Counted from the first letter of the stretch, positions 44,777 through 54,717 are shown. The stretch: 64,000 bases of DNA from Paenibacillus sp. MBLB1832 (GCF_032271945.1 NZ_CP130319.1:1445001-1509000); one strand, 5' to 3'. Numbers and translations: made by a program. The notes: a model not told the origin generated them from the sequence alone.

Positions 44777-44810
44777 AATACTGACCGCCAGTGGTCAGTA
44801 TTTTATTTTG
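44777..44810 (+). terminator. Terminator after the PLD nuclease gene
   Basis: A 10-bp perfect stem pairs 44777-44786 with 44793-44802, then TTATTTT. It separates this pair from the helicase gene, which must have its own promoter in 44811-44990. Confidence 0.9.
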
Positions 44811-44997
44811 AATAGAATTTGATATGTTTCAAAATAACTGCAAACAGACAAATAGTATCTCATTCAACTAGTCTAATCACATCTTGTAACCACTTTATTC
44901 TGTAAAATTATACGATTCATTATTTGGTGGAAAGTGTTATTATTGGAGTAGGCAAAAAAGCCTAATTTTCCTTTTAATTGAAGGTAGGAGTCTGATT

Positions 44998-47900
44998 ATG
45001 AAAGAGCTACTTACACTTTATCGAGATCGACTTACCGATCTTACTGCAAACAATAAAAGTTTGAAATTAATGAGACTTACCAATAAGAATCATTTCGATA
45101 TAAGTAGTTTATCCACCATAGAACTTGGGCTTGATAATAATATTTTAGAACAAGTAGTTACCCTTCAAGAACAGATTCCCATTATTCCTCAAAACAGTCT
45201 CGTAGAGGATGCGATTATAGCTAATCGCAAATTGCTTGCTCTAAAGCGAGAAGTTGATCTTGTTGAACAAGAGACGGGGAATAACCCTTTTTACATAGCC
45301 TATGGTTTTTTGGAAGGCTTTTTAGTCCCAGACTTTTTCATTCGATGTCCAATTCTTTTCTTCCCTGGTCGGCTAATTAAAACAAACATAAAGAATAAGC
45401 CTTATTGGGCATTGGAAGTTGGCGAAGAATCAACACCATTTATCAATAGAACATTCATTATGGCTATTCAGAAGTATGTTGGAGGAGACATAAGCACATC
45501 CATTCAAGATGCGTTAAATGAACTTCCAAGGGACGTCAGCAGGATTATTCCATTCTTATATGAATTGTTGAGGAAGCATGAGATATCTTTAACAGTTGAT
45601 AACTCAAAAGCAATTGTTCCATTTAAAGGAATGAAAAAAGAGAATATCCCTGAGGGGAAAAAGGGATTTACTTTGTATCCATATGTTATTATGGGGAAGT
45701 TTCAACAATCAACAAGTACACTTTTAAATGACTACAATGCATTATTAGAGGAAATGCCCGAAAGTGGTTATCTTAATGATTTACTTGAAGGATCAGAAAA
45801 GGATGAAAATGCTTTTGATGAAATAGATACAGATGAACTAAATCGAGTCCATCCCTCAGAAAACTTTTTTGTTCTAGATACAGATGCAAGTCAAGAAGCT
45901 GTAGTTGTTGCAGCAAGAGAAAAAAAGGGCTTAATTGTTCATGGACCTCCAGGAACAGGTAAATCACAGGTAATTGTAAATTTAATTGTTGATCGAATGG
46001 CTCGAGGACAAAGAGTGTTATTAGTTTGCCAAAAGCCAGCAGCGCTTGATGTTGTATATAATAGACTAGGACAAATAAACCTTCAAAACCATGTTGCTTT
46101 AGTTCATGATTTCAATAAAAATAAGCTGGATGTTTATTCAAAAATAGCTTCAGTTATTGATCGCAGTTCACCTAAGCAAGGTCAAGATTATAATCGTATA
46201 TCGAATGAGAAGCATGCCTTGGCAGAGAAACTAAATCAGATTGCTCACTCTCTTCACAAAGAAAGAACTTTTGGAAGAAGTCTCTTTTATTTATACAGTA
46301 ATGCCAAATGGGATCAGGATAAAATCATTGAAGTCGAAGATTTACTAAAAAATCTTACATTTGGTGAGTTACAAGTGCAACTCGTTGATATTAAAACAAT
46401 TATAGAATTAATGTACAAATATGATCATGCTAATTATCCATGGAGTAAGAGGAAGAGTTTTGCTTCTTTTTCAGTAAAGCAGCATCTTGAACTAAAAAAT
46501 ATACTTGAGACTTTATCGGTGGATACTAAAAAGGCATTTGAATTAAAAAAGGATCTGAATCTATTATTCGAACCCGTATACTACTTGGAGAATGTGCAGG
46601 CATTACATGATTTAGAACAAGCATTGGAATCTTTAAGAAATAGAGCCCTTTACAGGCATGTAATACAATTTTTTGTAGATGATGAACGAGAATACGAAAA
46701 CGAGGATCATCTTGATAAAGTTAGAAAAAGCTATGCTTCTGTGAATAAACAAATTAATTTTCTAAATAACAGAACTGAGCCTGAAACAAACTTATCAATT
46801 GAAGAAGCAGAAAAGTGGAATACAAAAATTAACTCTTTCGAGGAATTGAATAAGAAATTAACCCGATTCTTCAATACAACTTGGTACAGTCTAAAAAAAG
46901 AGCTTCAAGAACACTGCAAGAAAATTGGAATTAGTTTTGATGGGAATTCAGTACGAGAATATCGGGAACGTATTGAAACTTTCTTGTATTTTGAAAAATT
47001 AAGAAAAGAATCGATTGGATCACATTTCTTTTCGGACGCTCCTACTGAGAATAACATTGATGCTTGGAAAAAGTGGATTAGGCTCAAGGAACAAGCGTTG
47101 CAATTCCTTCATGCTTTTGTTCATGCGCAAGTAGCATTTCCTAAATGGCTAAAGAATCCAGATACTAATCATGTTTTAGATGAGTTTTCCAATACGGTAT
47201 TTGCGGATGAGTTGAATAAACTTATCAACCTAGCCAATATTACTCGTGAACTTAACGTCACCATACAAAAACTAAATACATATTTACAGGACGAGAAAGT
47301 TAAACTCCTTTTGAATCAAATGAATAGTGGCAATTACAATATCCCCTATGTAGACGGATTACTTCATACATTGGATGATTTCAGCAGTTTATGTCGTCTT
47401 GATCAAATGAAAATGGAAATGGGAAGCCTTAAGAAGTTACTTATAGAAAGATGTAACAAAAAAACGCCGTTAGAAAAAACTGCAAATGTAGTTGATCAAT
47501 GGTTAGTATTGATTGAAAACAGTTTTTTGCACGCTTGGATTTTGCAAATCGAAACTAATGAACCTCATGTGAAAGATGTATCTACTGAATTATATCAAAA
47601 GCATTTAGAGCGCTTTTCCTCTCTATTGTCAGATCGTCGTAAAGCAGTCCCACCGTTAGTCGATGGTAAACTAGCTAGCCAAGCATTAGATGTTCAAGGA
47701 AGTACGCGGCAGAAGTTGAAACATGAGTCAAATAAGAAACGTAAACTTCTACCGTTACGACAAGTAGTGGGACACTTTTATGATGATCTTTTAAAGCTTG
47801 TCCCATGTTGGCTTTGTACTCCAGAAGCGGTTAGTGCAATATTTCCAATGCATCAAGATATGTTTGATTTAGTTATTTTTGATGAAGCCTCCCAATGCCC

Positions 47901-49166
47901 TGTTGAAAATGCTATTCCAGCTATATATCGTGGAAACAACTAGTCATCGCTGGAGACGAAAAGCAACTTCCACCTAGCTCCTTTTTTCAATCTTCTACTG
48001 ATGATGAAGAGGACGAAGACGAAGATAACATTAGTTACGTTGATAAAACAGATAAGCAGGCAAAAAGCTTGTTAGAATGGGCTAAACCTAAATTCCCTGA
48101 CAAGTGGTTAACTTGGCATTATCGTTCGAAGTTTGAAGAGTTAATCAATTTCTCAAATTATGCTTTTTACGATAAGAGAGTACAAATTGCTCCTTCAGTA
48201 TCTAAGGGAAGTGCAGCAAAGCCTTTTGAATTTATTTCAGTTGAAGGACGTTGGGAAAATCAATCTAATCGAGTTGAAGCAGAGAAAACGGTTGATATAG
48301 TCTTGGATATTCTTGTGAAAGATGTCAGCAAACCAACACTTGGAATCATCACTTTCAACAAGAAGCAAGCTGACCTTATCAATGATGTTTTGGAAGAAAG
48401 GATAGCAAGTAATCCCGAAGTTCAAATATTAATTGAAGCAGCAAAAAAACGCAAAAATGGGGAAGAGAATGTCGGTCTTTTTGTTAAAAATATTGAAAAT
48501 GTCCAGGGGGATGAACGAGATGTAATTTTATTCTCTATTGGTTATGCAAAAGACATTTCAGGTAAAATGGTTAGTCAATTCGGACCATTAGCAAGAGATG
48601 GAGGAGAAAACCGTCTAAACGTTGCAATTTCCCGCGCTAAAATCAAAGTTTACATAGTATGCTCTTTTGAACCTAGCGAGTGGACAAGAGTTGAGACTTA
48701 TGCAAAAGGTGTAAGATTATTTAAACGTTATCTGGAGTACGGTAAAGCTATTTCAGATGGTAACTTTGAACTTGCTCAATCGATCCTAAACGGTCTTATT
48801 GATGCGACTAACGTTCAAGAATATAATAACCAATTGATTTTCGATAGCGTGTTTGAGGAAGAGGTTTGCCAGGCATTGCGAGAATGTGGTTATGAAGTTC
48901 ATACCCAAGTTGGCTTTTCAGGATATCGGATTGATTTAGCAATATTAGATTCTGTGACTAAAGAGAGATACCTTTTAGGTGTAGAATGTGATGGAGCAGC
49001 GTATCACTCCTCGAAAGTTGCTCGTGAAAGGGATTTGTACAGACAGAGGTTCCTAGAGAGTAAAGGCTGGAAAATACACAGGATATGGAGTCGTAATTGG
49101 TGGTTAGCTAGGAATAAGGAAATCGAGAAGATTCAAGCTCATATTACTCAATTATCTAATACTTAA
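44998..49166 (+). pseudogene. Large SF1 helicase with C-terminal Vsr/DUF559-like nuclease, broken by a one-base deletion
   Basis: The first frame (44998-47943) encodes a DUF4011-like N terminus (YRDRLTDLTANNKSL), Walker A GPPGTGKSQ at about 316-324, a long insert and Walker B FDEASQCP near 961, then stops in YRGNN. The next frame continues with LVIAGDEKQLPP, WHYRS, VQGDERDV and NVAISRAKIKVY (helicase motifs III-VI) and ends in a Vsr-like nuclease: GYRIDLAILD, GVECDGAAYH and SKGWKIHRIWSRNWW. Adding one A to the AAA at 47934-47936 restores a 1389-residue protein reading RGKQLVIAGD. It resembles single-gene Hhe-type phage-defence helicases in layout; that comparison is from memory. It is inactive as written unless the base is a sequencing error. 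Confidence 0.88.
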
Positions 49167-49183
49167 AAGCTGCTTTTTACTTG

Positions 49184-49212
49184 AAGACTGGTATTGTATA
49201 CAGTCTTTTTTC
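49184..49212 (+). terminator. Terminator after the helicase gene
   Basis: A 7-bp stem pairs 49184-49190 with 49201-49207 and is followed by a long T-rich run. It lies just inside the right island end. Confidence 0.8.
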
Positions 49213-49243
49213 TTTTAAACGTAGCCTATCGTAGTTGCTTCAC

Positions 49244-49397
49244 AAACACAAAAGCCCCCGAATCCCTCTGGAGAGGGGCGGTGGCTTACATGGATCCCTT
49301 TGCTGGTGACGGAATCAGATCTTTAATTCCCCAAGCTTAATCAATTCTACAACCGCTTGTGAACGACCCTTGACATTTAATTTCTGCATGACATTCG
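49244..49397. repeat. Right direct repeat (att-like), part of intact gerE
   Basis: It is the partner of 36429-36581. It carries the gerE terminator and the last ~29 codons of the intact gene. Homology ends inside the gerE coding region at about 49397. Confidence 0.92.
49250..49287 (-). terminator. gerE terminator
   Basis: On the minus strand a stem forms from AGCC...CCCCTCT and AGAGGG...GGGGGCT and is followed by TTTTG. The same hairpin, with one base fewer, lies in the left repeat. Confidence 0.75.
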
Positions 49398-49536
49398 ATA
49401 TATGATTCCTTACAGTCTTCTCACTAATGAAAAGTTGCTGCGCGATATCTTTCGTCGTTTTGTCTTGCACTAGGAGTTCGAATACTTCGCGTTCGCGGTT
49501 CGTAAGTAAAAATTTGTTTTTGTGGTCGCTGCCCAT
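49315..49536 (-). CDS. gerE: Spore-coat regulator GerE (LuxR-type helix-turn-helix)
   Basis: 73 residues, almost the whole being a GerE/LuxR DNA-binding domain: LTNREREVFELLVQDKTT, then DIAQQLFISEKTVRNHISNV and a C-terminal GRSQAVVELIKLGELKI. Length and sequence closely match B. subtilis GerE (74 residues), the late mother-cell regulator of coat genes. The nearby gerM-rph-rdgB order supports this. Its last ~29 codons lie in the right copy of the island repeat, so the C terminus was probably supplied by the integrated element. Confidence 0.95.
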   Translation of the reverse strand: MGSDHKNKFLLTNREREVFELLVQDKTTKDIAQQLFISEKTVRNHISNVMQKLNVKGRSQAVVELIKLGELKI

Positions 49537-49734
49537 GGATGTGTGTCACCCCTCCTTGCTCGGGTATTGGGAATTACAAGGTTAAGGGATACAGTCAAAA
49601 TTAGTTTATGAAGGGCTGTTGTCAATGGTGCGGTATATATGGAAAAATAGGCGAATACACTTTTGAGTTTCCTACCCAAGCATGGTAAGCTGAAAGAAAG
49701 CGGTTGGGTTAAAGCTGAAAGGAGCCTACTCCTC

Positions 49735-50409
49735 ATGTTCAGGCGTGATTATTTGATGCGGCAGATTGAGCAATTGACTGTAGTGCTGCACCGGATCCTT
49801 TTTCAAAAAGAACATCTCCCGATTGAAGATGCCCAGAGACAGTTGGATGAAGCGAGCCGACATCTATTAGGGCTGAATATCCGTTCCTTGCAAGCTTTGT
49901 CCAGCAAAGATATTGTGGAGCTGCTTACTTATCAAGGGAATCTCGATACGGCTAAAGCGCTGGTCATCAGCGATATGTTGGTCGGGCAAGGCGATTTGCT
50001 CCAGAAGCATGGGGAAAATGGGGAAGCCTACTGGGCGTACCTGAAATCCTTGGATCTCCTCTTGCATGTGTCTGTCCATGATGAGGTCGAACCTCACGAG
50101 GAAATCAATGAAGAGATCGACTCACGGTTGCGAACGAGCTTAGCGTATCTGCAAGGCTGGGCAATCCCAGCGGGGGTGCAGCGTCTCCTGTTTACACATT
50201 ATGAGAAGATCGGGCAATATGCGAAGGCAGAAGATGCCTTGTTTCATTTTATGGAGGATCATCCAGATGAGAGGGATGTGCCGAGGCAAGGGCTGCTTTT
50301 TTATGAGAAGCTGTTACAGGTTGAGGATGAACAATTGATTGCTGGCAATTTTAGCAGGGAAGAAGTTATTGAGGGTCTAACCATCATGAAGCAGAAAATG
50401 CAATTATAG
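49735..50409 (+). CDS. DUF6483-like helical repeat protein
   Basis: 224 residues from ATG 49735, with AAAGGAG upstream. It begins MFRRDYLMRQIEQL, a conserved start of a Firmicute family I associate with DUF6483. The protein is helical and TPR-like, with an acidic linker (DEVEPHEEINEEID) in the middle and a C-terminal repeat (YEKIGQYAKAEDALF). No enzyme motif is visible. It faces away from gerE and precedes a methyltransferase gene by 38 bases, possibly in one transcript. Confidence 0.75.
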   Translation: MFRRDYLMRQIEQLTVVLHRILFQKEHLPIEDAQRQLDEASRHLLGLNIRSLQALSSKDIVELLTYQGNLDTAKALVISDMLVGQGDLLQKHGENGEAYWAYLKSLDLLLHVSVHDEVEPHEEINEEIDSRLRTSLAYLQGWAIPAGVQRLLFTHYEKIGQYAKAEDALFHFMEDHPDERDVPRQGLLFYEKLLQVEDEQLIAGNFSREEVIEGLTIMKQKMQL

Positions 50410-50447
50410 AGGTTCATCTATTTTATAAAACTGAAGGTGTGGAAGAA

Positions 50448-51179
50448 ATGGCCTGGTATCAGGAAAGTTTTGGGAACGACTACTTGCTGGTCTATAAACA
50501 TCGGGACCTTCAAGGTGCTTACCATGAAGTGAAGAAGATGGTGGATTGGCTGGGCTTAGCTCAGGGTGCTCGGATTTTGGACTTGTGCTGCGGGATGGGG
50601 CGTCATTCGATGGCGCTTGCCGAATTCGGGTTTGAGGTGACGGGGGTTGATTTGTCCTCGGTGCTATTAGAAGAAGCGGTGAAGCAGGATAGCGAAAAGC
50701 AAGTGACCTGGATACCAGGGGACATGCGCGAGGTGCCGTTAACCGAGCCTTTTGATGCGGTTGTAAATTTGTTTACGTCTTTCGGGTATTTTGACGAGGA
50801 TGAGCAGAACGAGAGGGTCCTCCATGAAATGCATCGTTTGCTAAAAAGGAACGGCCGTTTTATTATCGATTTTCTTAATCCCGATTATGTAAAAGCGAAT
50901 CTGGTTGCTCAATCCGAACGGATAGAGGATGATGTTACCATTCGTGAAATGCGCTCGATTGAAGATGGTTGTGTACGCAAGCGTATCGTCATTTCGGAAC
51001 CCGCTCAACAAGATCGTCACTATTTGGAACAGGTGAAATTGTATGAGCGCCCGACATTTGAAGCGATGCTGCAACGTGCTGGGTTACGTATCGATCAAGT
51101 CTATGGCGATTATGAGGGGAATCCGTATGCGCAGGCATCTTCGAGTCGATTGATTTTTGTGGGGCATAAGGAAGGATGA
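50448..51179 (+). CDS. SAM-dependent methyltransferase (class I)
   Basis: 243 residues from ATG 50448, with AAGGTG 8 bases upstream. Motif I is ILDLCCGMGRHSMALAEFG (about 44-62), followed by VTGVDLSSVLL and VVNLFTSFGYF; these are typical of Rossmann-type small-molecule methyltransferases. The N-terminal YQESFGNDYLLVYKHRD is a common start in this subfamily in Bacillales. The substrate is unknown. The next gene begins 9 bases after its stop. Confidence 0.88.
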   Translation: MAWYQESFGNDYLLVYKHRDLQGAYHEVKKMVDWLGLAQGARILDLCCGMGRHSMALAEFGFEVTGVDLSSVLLEEAVKQDSEKQVTWIPGDMREVPLTEPFDAVVNLFTSFGYFDEDEQNERVLHEMHRLLKRNGRFIIDFLNPDYVKANLVAQSERIEDDVTIREMRSIEDGCVRKRIVISEPAQQDRHYLEQVKLYERPTFEAMLQRAGLRIDQVYGDYEGNPYAQASSSRLIFVGHKEG

Positions 51180-51188
51180 CAACAGGGA

Positions 51189-52163
51189 ATGAACGTTGTA
51201 ACGATACATACGGATGAAATAACGCAAGTCAAAGTACCGCTCCCTTTTCCGCTGCGCTGGGTGAATGCCTATCTGATCCGTGGCAGCCAAGGCTACACGG
51301 TCATCGATCCAGGGCTGCACACCCCTGAAGCGGAGGGTCTCTGGCTCCAGGTTTTGGCGGAGCAAGGGATTGCTTTCGAGCACGTGGAACAAATCGTGCT
51401 CACCCACCACCATCCCGACCATTACGGGATGGCCGGTTGGTTCCAGGAGCGCACGGGCGCGCCGGTTCTCCTCTCGGAGACCGGGTACGCGCAAGTGCAG
51501 CTCTTGTGGGGGGCGGAGCAGCCGATGTCAGCGCTGCTCCTGGAGCTCTTCGCCCGGCACGGCTTCCCCGAAGCCGGGCTGGACGAGATGACGAAGCACA
51601 TGAGTGACTTCGTCCAGCTCGTTTCGCCGCAGCCGCAGGTCACGCTGCTGCGCGAAGGGCCTGTGCGCCTCGGCGACCGCGTCTACGAAGCCATCGAGAC
51701 CCCTGGCCATGCCGCGGGGCATCTCGTCTTCTACGACGCTGAGGCGCAGGTGATCTTTTGCGGCGACCACGTTCTGCCGCAAATATCGCCGAACGTTTCC
51801 TTCCTCCCGGAGGTGGAAGAAAACCCGCTCGGCGCGTACTTGAGCAGCCTGCAGGAAATCGGCAGGCTGCAGGTTGCCATGGCGTACCCGGGACACCGGG
51901 AGCCATGGCAGGGCTTCAGCGCCCGCGCAGCGGAGCTGGTGAGCCATCACCATGAGCGGCTCGCGCTCATGGAAGGGCAGTTAAGCGCGCCGCAGAGCGC
52001 TTATGAGGTGTGCCGGGCGACGTTCGGCGACCGGCTGAGCGTGCACCAGCTGCGATTCGCGCTGTCGGAGACGATCGCGCATTTGATCCTGCTGGAAGCG
52101 GAAGGCCGCATCCGGCAGGTGGACCCGCAAGCGGAGCACGTGACCTACGTCGCGAATACATAG
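51189..52163 (+). CDS. Metallo-beta-lactamase-fold hydrolase
   Basis: 324 residues. THHHPDHYGMAGW (about 77-89) is the di-metal HxHxDH motif, followed by ETPGHAAGHLVFYD and a further GDHVLP and YPGHREPW that supply the remaining metal ligands. The C-terminal part has a winged-helix-like region. Members include glyoxalase-II-like and lactonase-like enzymes; the substrate cannot be told. From about 51300 onward the gene is much richer in G and C at third positions than its neighbours, so it may have been acquired separately or follow different codon pressure. Confidence 0.88.
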   Translation: MNVVTIHTDEITQVKVPLPFPLRWVNAYLIRGSQGYTVIDPGLHTPEAEGLWLQVLAEQGIAFEHVEQIVLTHHHPDHYGMAGWFQERTGAPVLLSETGYAQVQLLWGAEQPMSALLLELFARHGFPEAGLDEMTKHMSDFVQLVSPQPQVTLLREGPVRLGDRVYEAIETPGHAAGHLVFYDAEAQVIFCGDHVLPQISPNVSFLPEVEENPLGAYLSSLQEIGRLQVAMAYPGHREPWQGFSARAAELVSHHHERLALMEGQLSAPQSAYEVCRATFGDRLSVHQLRFALSETIAHLILLEAEGRIRQVDPQAEHVTYVANT

Positions 52164-52167
52164 ACAG

Positions 52168-52212
52168 AAACACCCCTTCAACGGATAGTCGTTGGAGGGG
52201 TGTTTGGTTTAG
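52168..52212 (+). terminator. Terminator after the metallo-hydrolase gene
   Basis: A 16-bp stem with one G-T pair joins 52168-52183 with 52190-52205 and is followed by GGTTT. Confidence 0.88.
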
Positions 52213-52279
52213 CAAGTTTGCGATTCAGAGTAGAGTAATCGAGTTAAGCAAAGACGACGGTGCTCCATATTGCAAAAAC

Positions 52280-52451
52280 TACAACATTTTATCCTTTGTA
52301 AGGCACATCTCGCAATCCATGTTGTACGCAATACAACAATATTGGCGCTTTTACTAGTCCAACTCCACATTTCCAACGAAAATGCTGCACAAATACAACA
52401 TCCACGCCAAAATAGCCTCATTTCAGCCCAGCATGTTGTACAATATACAAC
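52280..52451. repeat. Duplicated palindromic array of TACAACAT/ATGTTGTA sites
   Basis: Two units with identical spacing are present. Each reads TACAACAT, 31 bases, ATGTTGTA, 5 bases, TACAAC. Unit 1 is 52280-52338 and unit 2 is 52394-52451, 114 bases apart. The sequences between the sites are unrelated in the two units, so only the sites and their spacing are conserved. They lie between convergent genes with no coding frame. Confidence 0.75.
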
Positions 52452-52489
52452 TTGCGGCCACTCCTGGTTTTCTCAATTCCCAACACCCA

Positions 52490-53452
52490 TCACTTCACAG
52501 GTTTACTAAACGTCGGCGTATGATTATGCGCTAACCTTCCGCAAGCGGCTGCCACAATGCCGCAAACCATATCATCAATAAAAGTGTTGCATTTGCCATC
52601 TTCATGGTCGCTGTCGAGCCTATCGATAATTCCGATTTTCTCTTTATCCAAATAACCGAAGTTGGTGAGCGCAATCGTGCCGTACATGAGCGGGACAGCG
52701 GTTGCAATACTTTCATCGACTCCGAAGAGCCCTTCGTCTTTACCTACGATGTGATTATATTGAGGATTGAATTCCTTGGCTTCGACCGCTGTATCGATTT
52801 TGATGGCAAGTTGAAGGGCGTGAAACGTTTGTTGTTTACGCAGAACAGCTAGGATATTGTCCTCACAAATACTCCGCGGCATATCAGGATTATACGGACG
52901 TTGGAGCTGGTCAAGAATATCGACCATATCATCCAACAGTACGCCTCTGGCTTCTAACAATTGCAAGTTGCGCTTCGTATAGTCGATTTTGACACTATCT
53001 GAAATAATGACAGAGGCCGTTGATGCGACAATCGCGCAAATCCCCTTGGATATGAAGGATTTCGGGCGTTTGGTCGGAAAAAAGAACCGGAACTTGCAAT
53101 CGATGAAGCCGAATAAGGAAATTGCGCCGCTTCCATACAAGCCACAGATTGACATGGCGATCGTACGATGCACATTGTAAGCAGGATCTTTCATGCTCGC
53201 TAGCAGCTCGACATCATGCTTCACTTTTTTCTGAAGTTCCATCAATGTAGACATGACATTGAAGGTTTCGGTTTTGCTTAGGACACCTAAGAGGGTGGTT
53301 GTGATCAATTCAGTTGGAATTTTTTTTATGCCTTTAATTTCAACGAGCAGCCTGGCAACGGCCTCTTCAATGACAGCTTGCGGATAATGGCTGAAAACCT
53401 CTTCGCGAAATTCGTTGAAAATCAGGGTCTTCTCTTTCAGAAATGTTCTCAT
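52490..53452 (-). CDS. Phosphatidylglycerophosphatase A-like protein with N-terminal extension (YutG-like)
   Basis: 320 residues from ATG 53452, with GGAGGTG about 8 bases upstream. The C-terminal half (about 165-315) follows the PgpA/YutG pattern: RGVLLDDMVDIL, YNPDMPRSICEDNILAVL, EGLFGVDESIA, TNFGYLDKEKIGIID and TFIDDMVCGIVAAACGRLAH. The first ~150 residues include two likely membrane-associated segments (GLYGSGAISLFGFID, ICAIVASTASVIISD) and are not part of the usual domain. The enzyme class removes phosphate from phosphatidylglycerol phosphate; whether this longer version does is uncertain. Confidence 0.78.
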   Translation of the reverse strand: MRTFLKEKTLIFNEFREEVFSHYPQAVIEEAVARLLVEIKGIKKIPTELITTTLLGVLSKTETFNVMSTLMELQKKVKHDVELLASMKDPAYNVHRTIAMSICGLYGSGAISLFGFIDCKFRFFFPTKRPKSFISKGICAIVASTASVIISDSVKIDYTKRNLQLLEARGVLLDDMVDILDQLQRPYNPDMPRSICEDNILAVLRKQQTFHALQLAIKIDTAVEAKEFNPQYNHIVGKDEGLFGVDESIATAVPLMYGTIALTNFGYLDKEKIGIIDRLDSDHEDGKCNTFIDDMVCGIVAAACGRLAHNHTPTFSKPVK

Positions 53453-53664
53453 CACAAGCACCTCCATGTGAAACTAAAGCTGATCTTCAGTATACCATAT
53501 GAAAGAGGAATGACGAAGATGGAAGAACGTGGACGGCGGGGATCTATATTTTAAAAGGTGGACAAAAAGTAGTTATAAATCGGACCAAGCCCCGTATACA
53601 TAGTAATACGAAAAAGCATCGTACAGGCCATGCCATTAGCCAAACTCGAGGGAGGAAATAAGCA

Positions 53665-54702
53665 ATGAAACATCAACACTGGATTCGTTCAGCCGCTTTA
53701 GCTGGAGTGATTGTTCTGCTGACCACAGGATGTTCGATTTTGGGCACTGGAAAGAAGACGGACATCGATGCGCCTCCAACGACGGATGTTGACGCGAAGA
53801 CGACTTCAGCTTCGGTTACCGTTGACATGTCCGATGAGATTACTTCACAGATGACCATTTTTGTGAAAGACGCCAAGGGCTTTGTGACGCCAGTAAGTAT
53901 TGCCCTGCCCAAAACGGTTTCCGTAGCCAAAACAACACTGGAGTACATGGTAGACGGCGGACCAGAAACAAGCTTGCTGCCTGCTGGCTTCCAAGGACTG
54001 CTGCCTAAAGGCACGAAAGTTATCTCTCTGAATATTAAAGATAAGCAGGCGACGGTGGATTTCTCGAAAGAGTTCCTTACCTATGATGTGAAGGATGAGC
54101 GCAAGCTGCTCGAGGCGATCACGTGGAACCTGACGAATTTCCCTACCGTTGAGAAGGTACAACTGCGTGTAGACGGCAAGGATTTGAAAGAGATGCCGAA
54201 GGGCAAAACGCCGCTGGACACACCTTTAGCTCGCACCATGGGGATTAACTTGGAGAAGGCGGAGGATGCGGAATTTGGCCAGTCAACACCTGTAACGCTT
54301 TACTTCTTAAGTAAAAACGATCAAGACTACAAATATTATGTGCCTGTGACACGTCTTGTGAAACGAACAGAAAATATCGCGCAGACGGTCGTTGATCAAT
54401 TGATCAAAGGGCCTGACCTCAAGAAGGGGCTTGGCGCCGTTTTCAATACGGGAACGGAAGTGAAGAGCATTAAGCCGACAGAAGGACTTATTACCGTAGA
54501 CTTTTCCAATAAACTGCTAGGTGCGGATCAGAAAGCTTCCGGCGATGCGCTGCAATCGGTCATCTTGTCTTTGACAGAGAACACGGCTTACAAGCAAGTG
54601 CAGATTAAGGTGGATGGCGCTGTGAAAATAACGTCAACCGACAATCAAAACTATAGCAAGCCTGTGCTTCGTCCTTCCCACATTAACCCTTCGAAAATGT
54701 AA
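53665..54702 (+). CDS. gerM: GerM-like spore lipoprotein with two GerMN domains
   Basis: 345 residues with GGAGGAAA upstream. A signal peptide ends in the lipobox TTGCS (Cys near 23). Two GerMN domains follow (about 60-175 and 205-330), each with a (V/L)xYMVDGGP or VDQLIKGP motif and a conserved TVDFSKEFL or TVDFSNKLL strand. In B. subtilis, GerM is needed for spore germination and cortex assembly and is encoded next to rph, as here. Confidence 0.92.
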   Translation: MKHQHWIRSAALAGVIVLLTTGCSILGTGKKTDIDAPPTTDVDAKTTSASVTVDMSDEITSQMTIFVKDAKGFVTPVSIALPKTVSVAKTTLEYMVDGGPETSLLPAGFQGLLPKGTKVISLNIKDKQATVDFSKEFLTYDVKDERKLLEAITWNLTNFPTVEKVQLRVDGKDLKEMPKGKTPLDTPLARTMGINLEKAEDAEFGQSTPVTLYFLSKNDQDYKYYVPVTRLVKRTENIAQTVVDQLIKGPDLKKGLGAVFNTGTEVKSIKPTEGLITVDFSNKLLGADQKASGDALQSVILSLTENTAYKQVQIKVDGAVKITSTDNQNYSKPVLRPSHINPSKM

Positions 54703-54717
54703 CAGCTTAAGATACCC

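Larger units (their letters stand above)
36429..49397. mobile_element. Genomic (defence) island integrated at the 3' end of gerE
   Basis: The segment is bounded by direct repeats of about 153 bp (36429-36581 and 49244-49397) that carry the last ~29 codons and the terminator of gerE. Intact gerE uses the right copy; the left copy is a promoterless relic. This is the pattern left when an element integrates into a gene's 3' end and restores it with its own copy. Between the repeats the DNA is clearly AT-rich and holds six or seven conflict-type genes. No recombinase is present, so the element is non-autonomous or has lost one. Confidence 0.82.

Noticed and set aside
47944..48068. Programmed frameshift in the helicase gene
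   Set aside because: No slippery heptamer with a downstream stem is evident at the AAA; a simple one-base loss explains the join, though a read check is needed.
52280..52451. CRISPR-like array
   Set aside because: Only two units with very short inverted sites; no repeat of 25-40 bases and no cas genes in the window.
52209..52509. Short frames of 70-115 codons in the convergent gap near 52.3 kb
   Set aside because: They overlap on both strands, lack ribosome sites and run across the palindromic site array, so they are chance frames.
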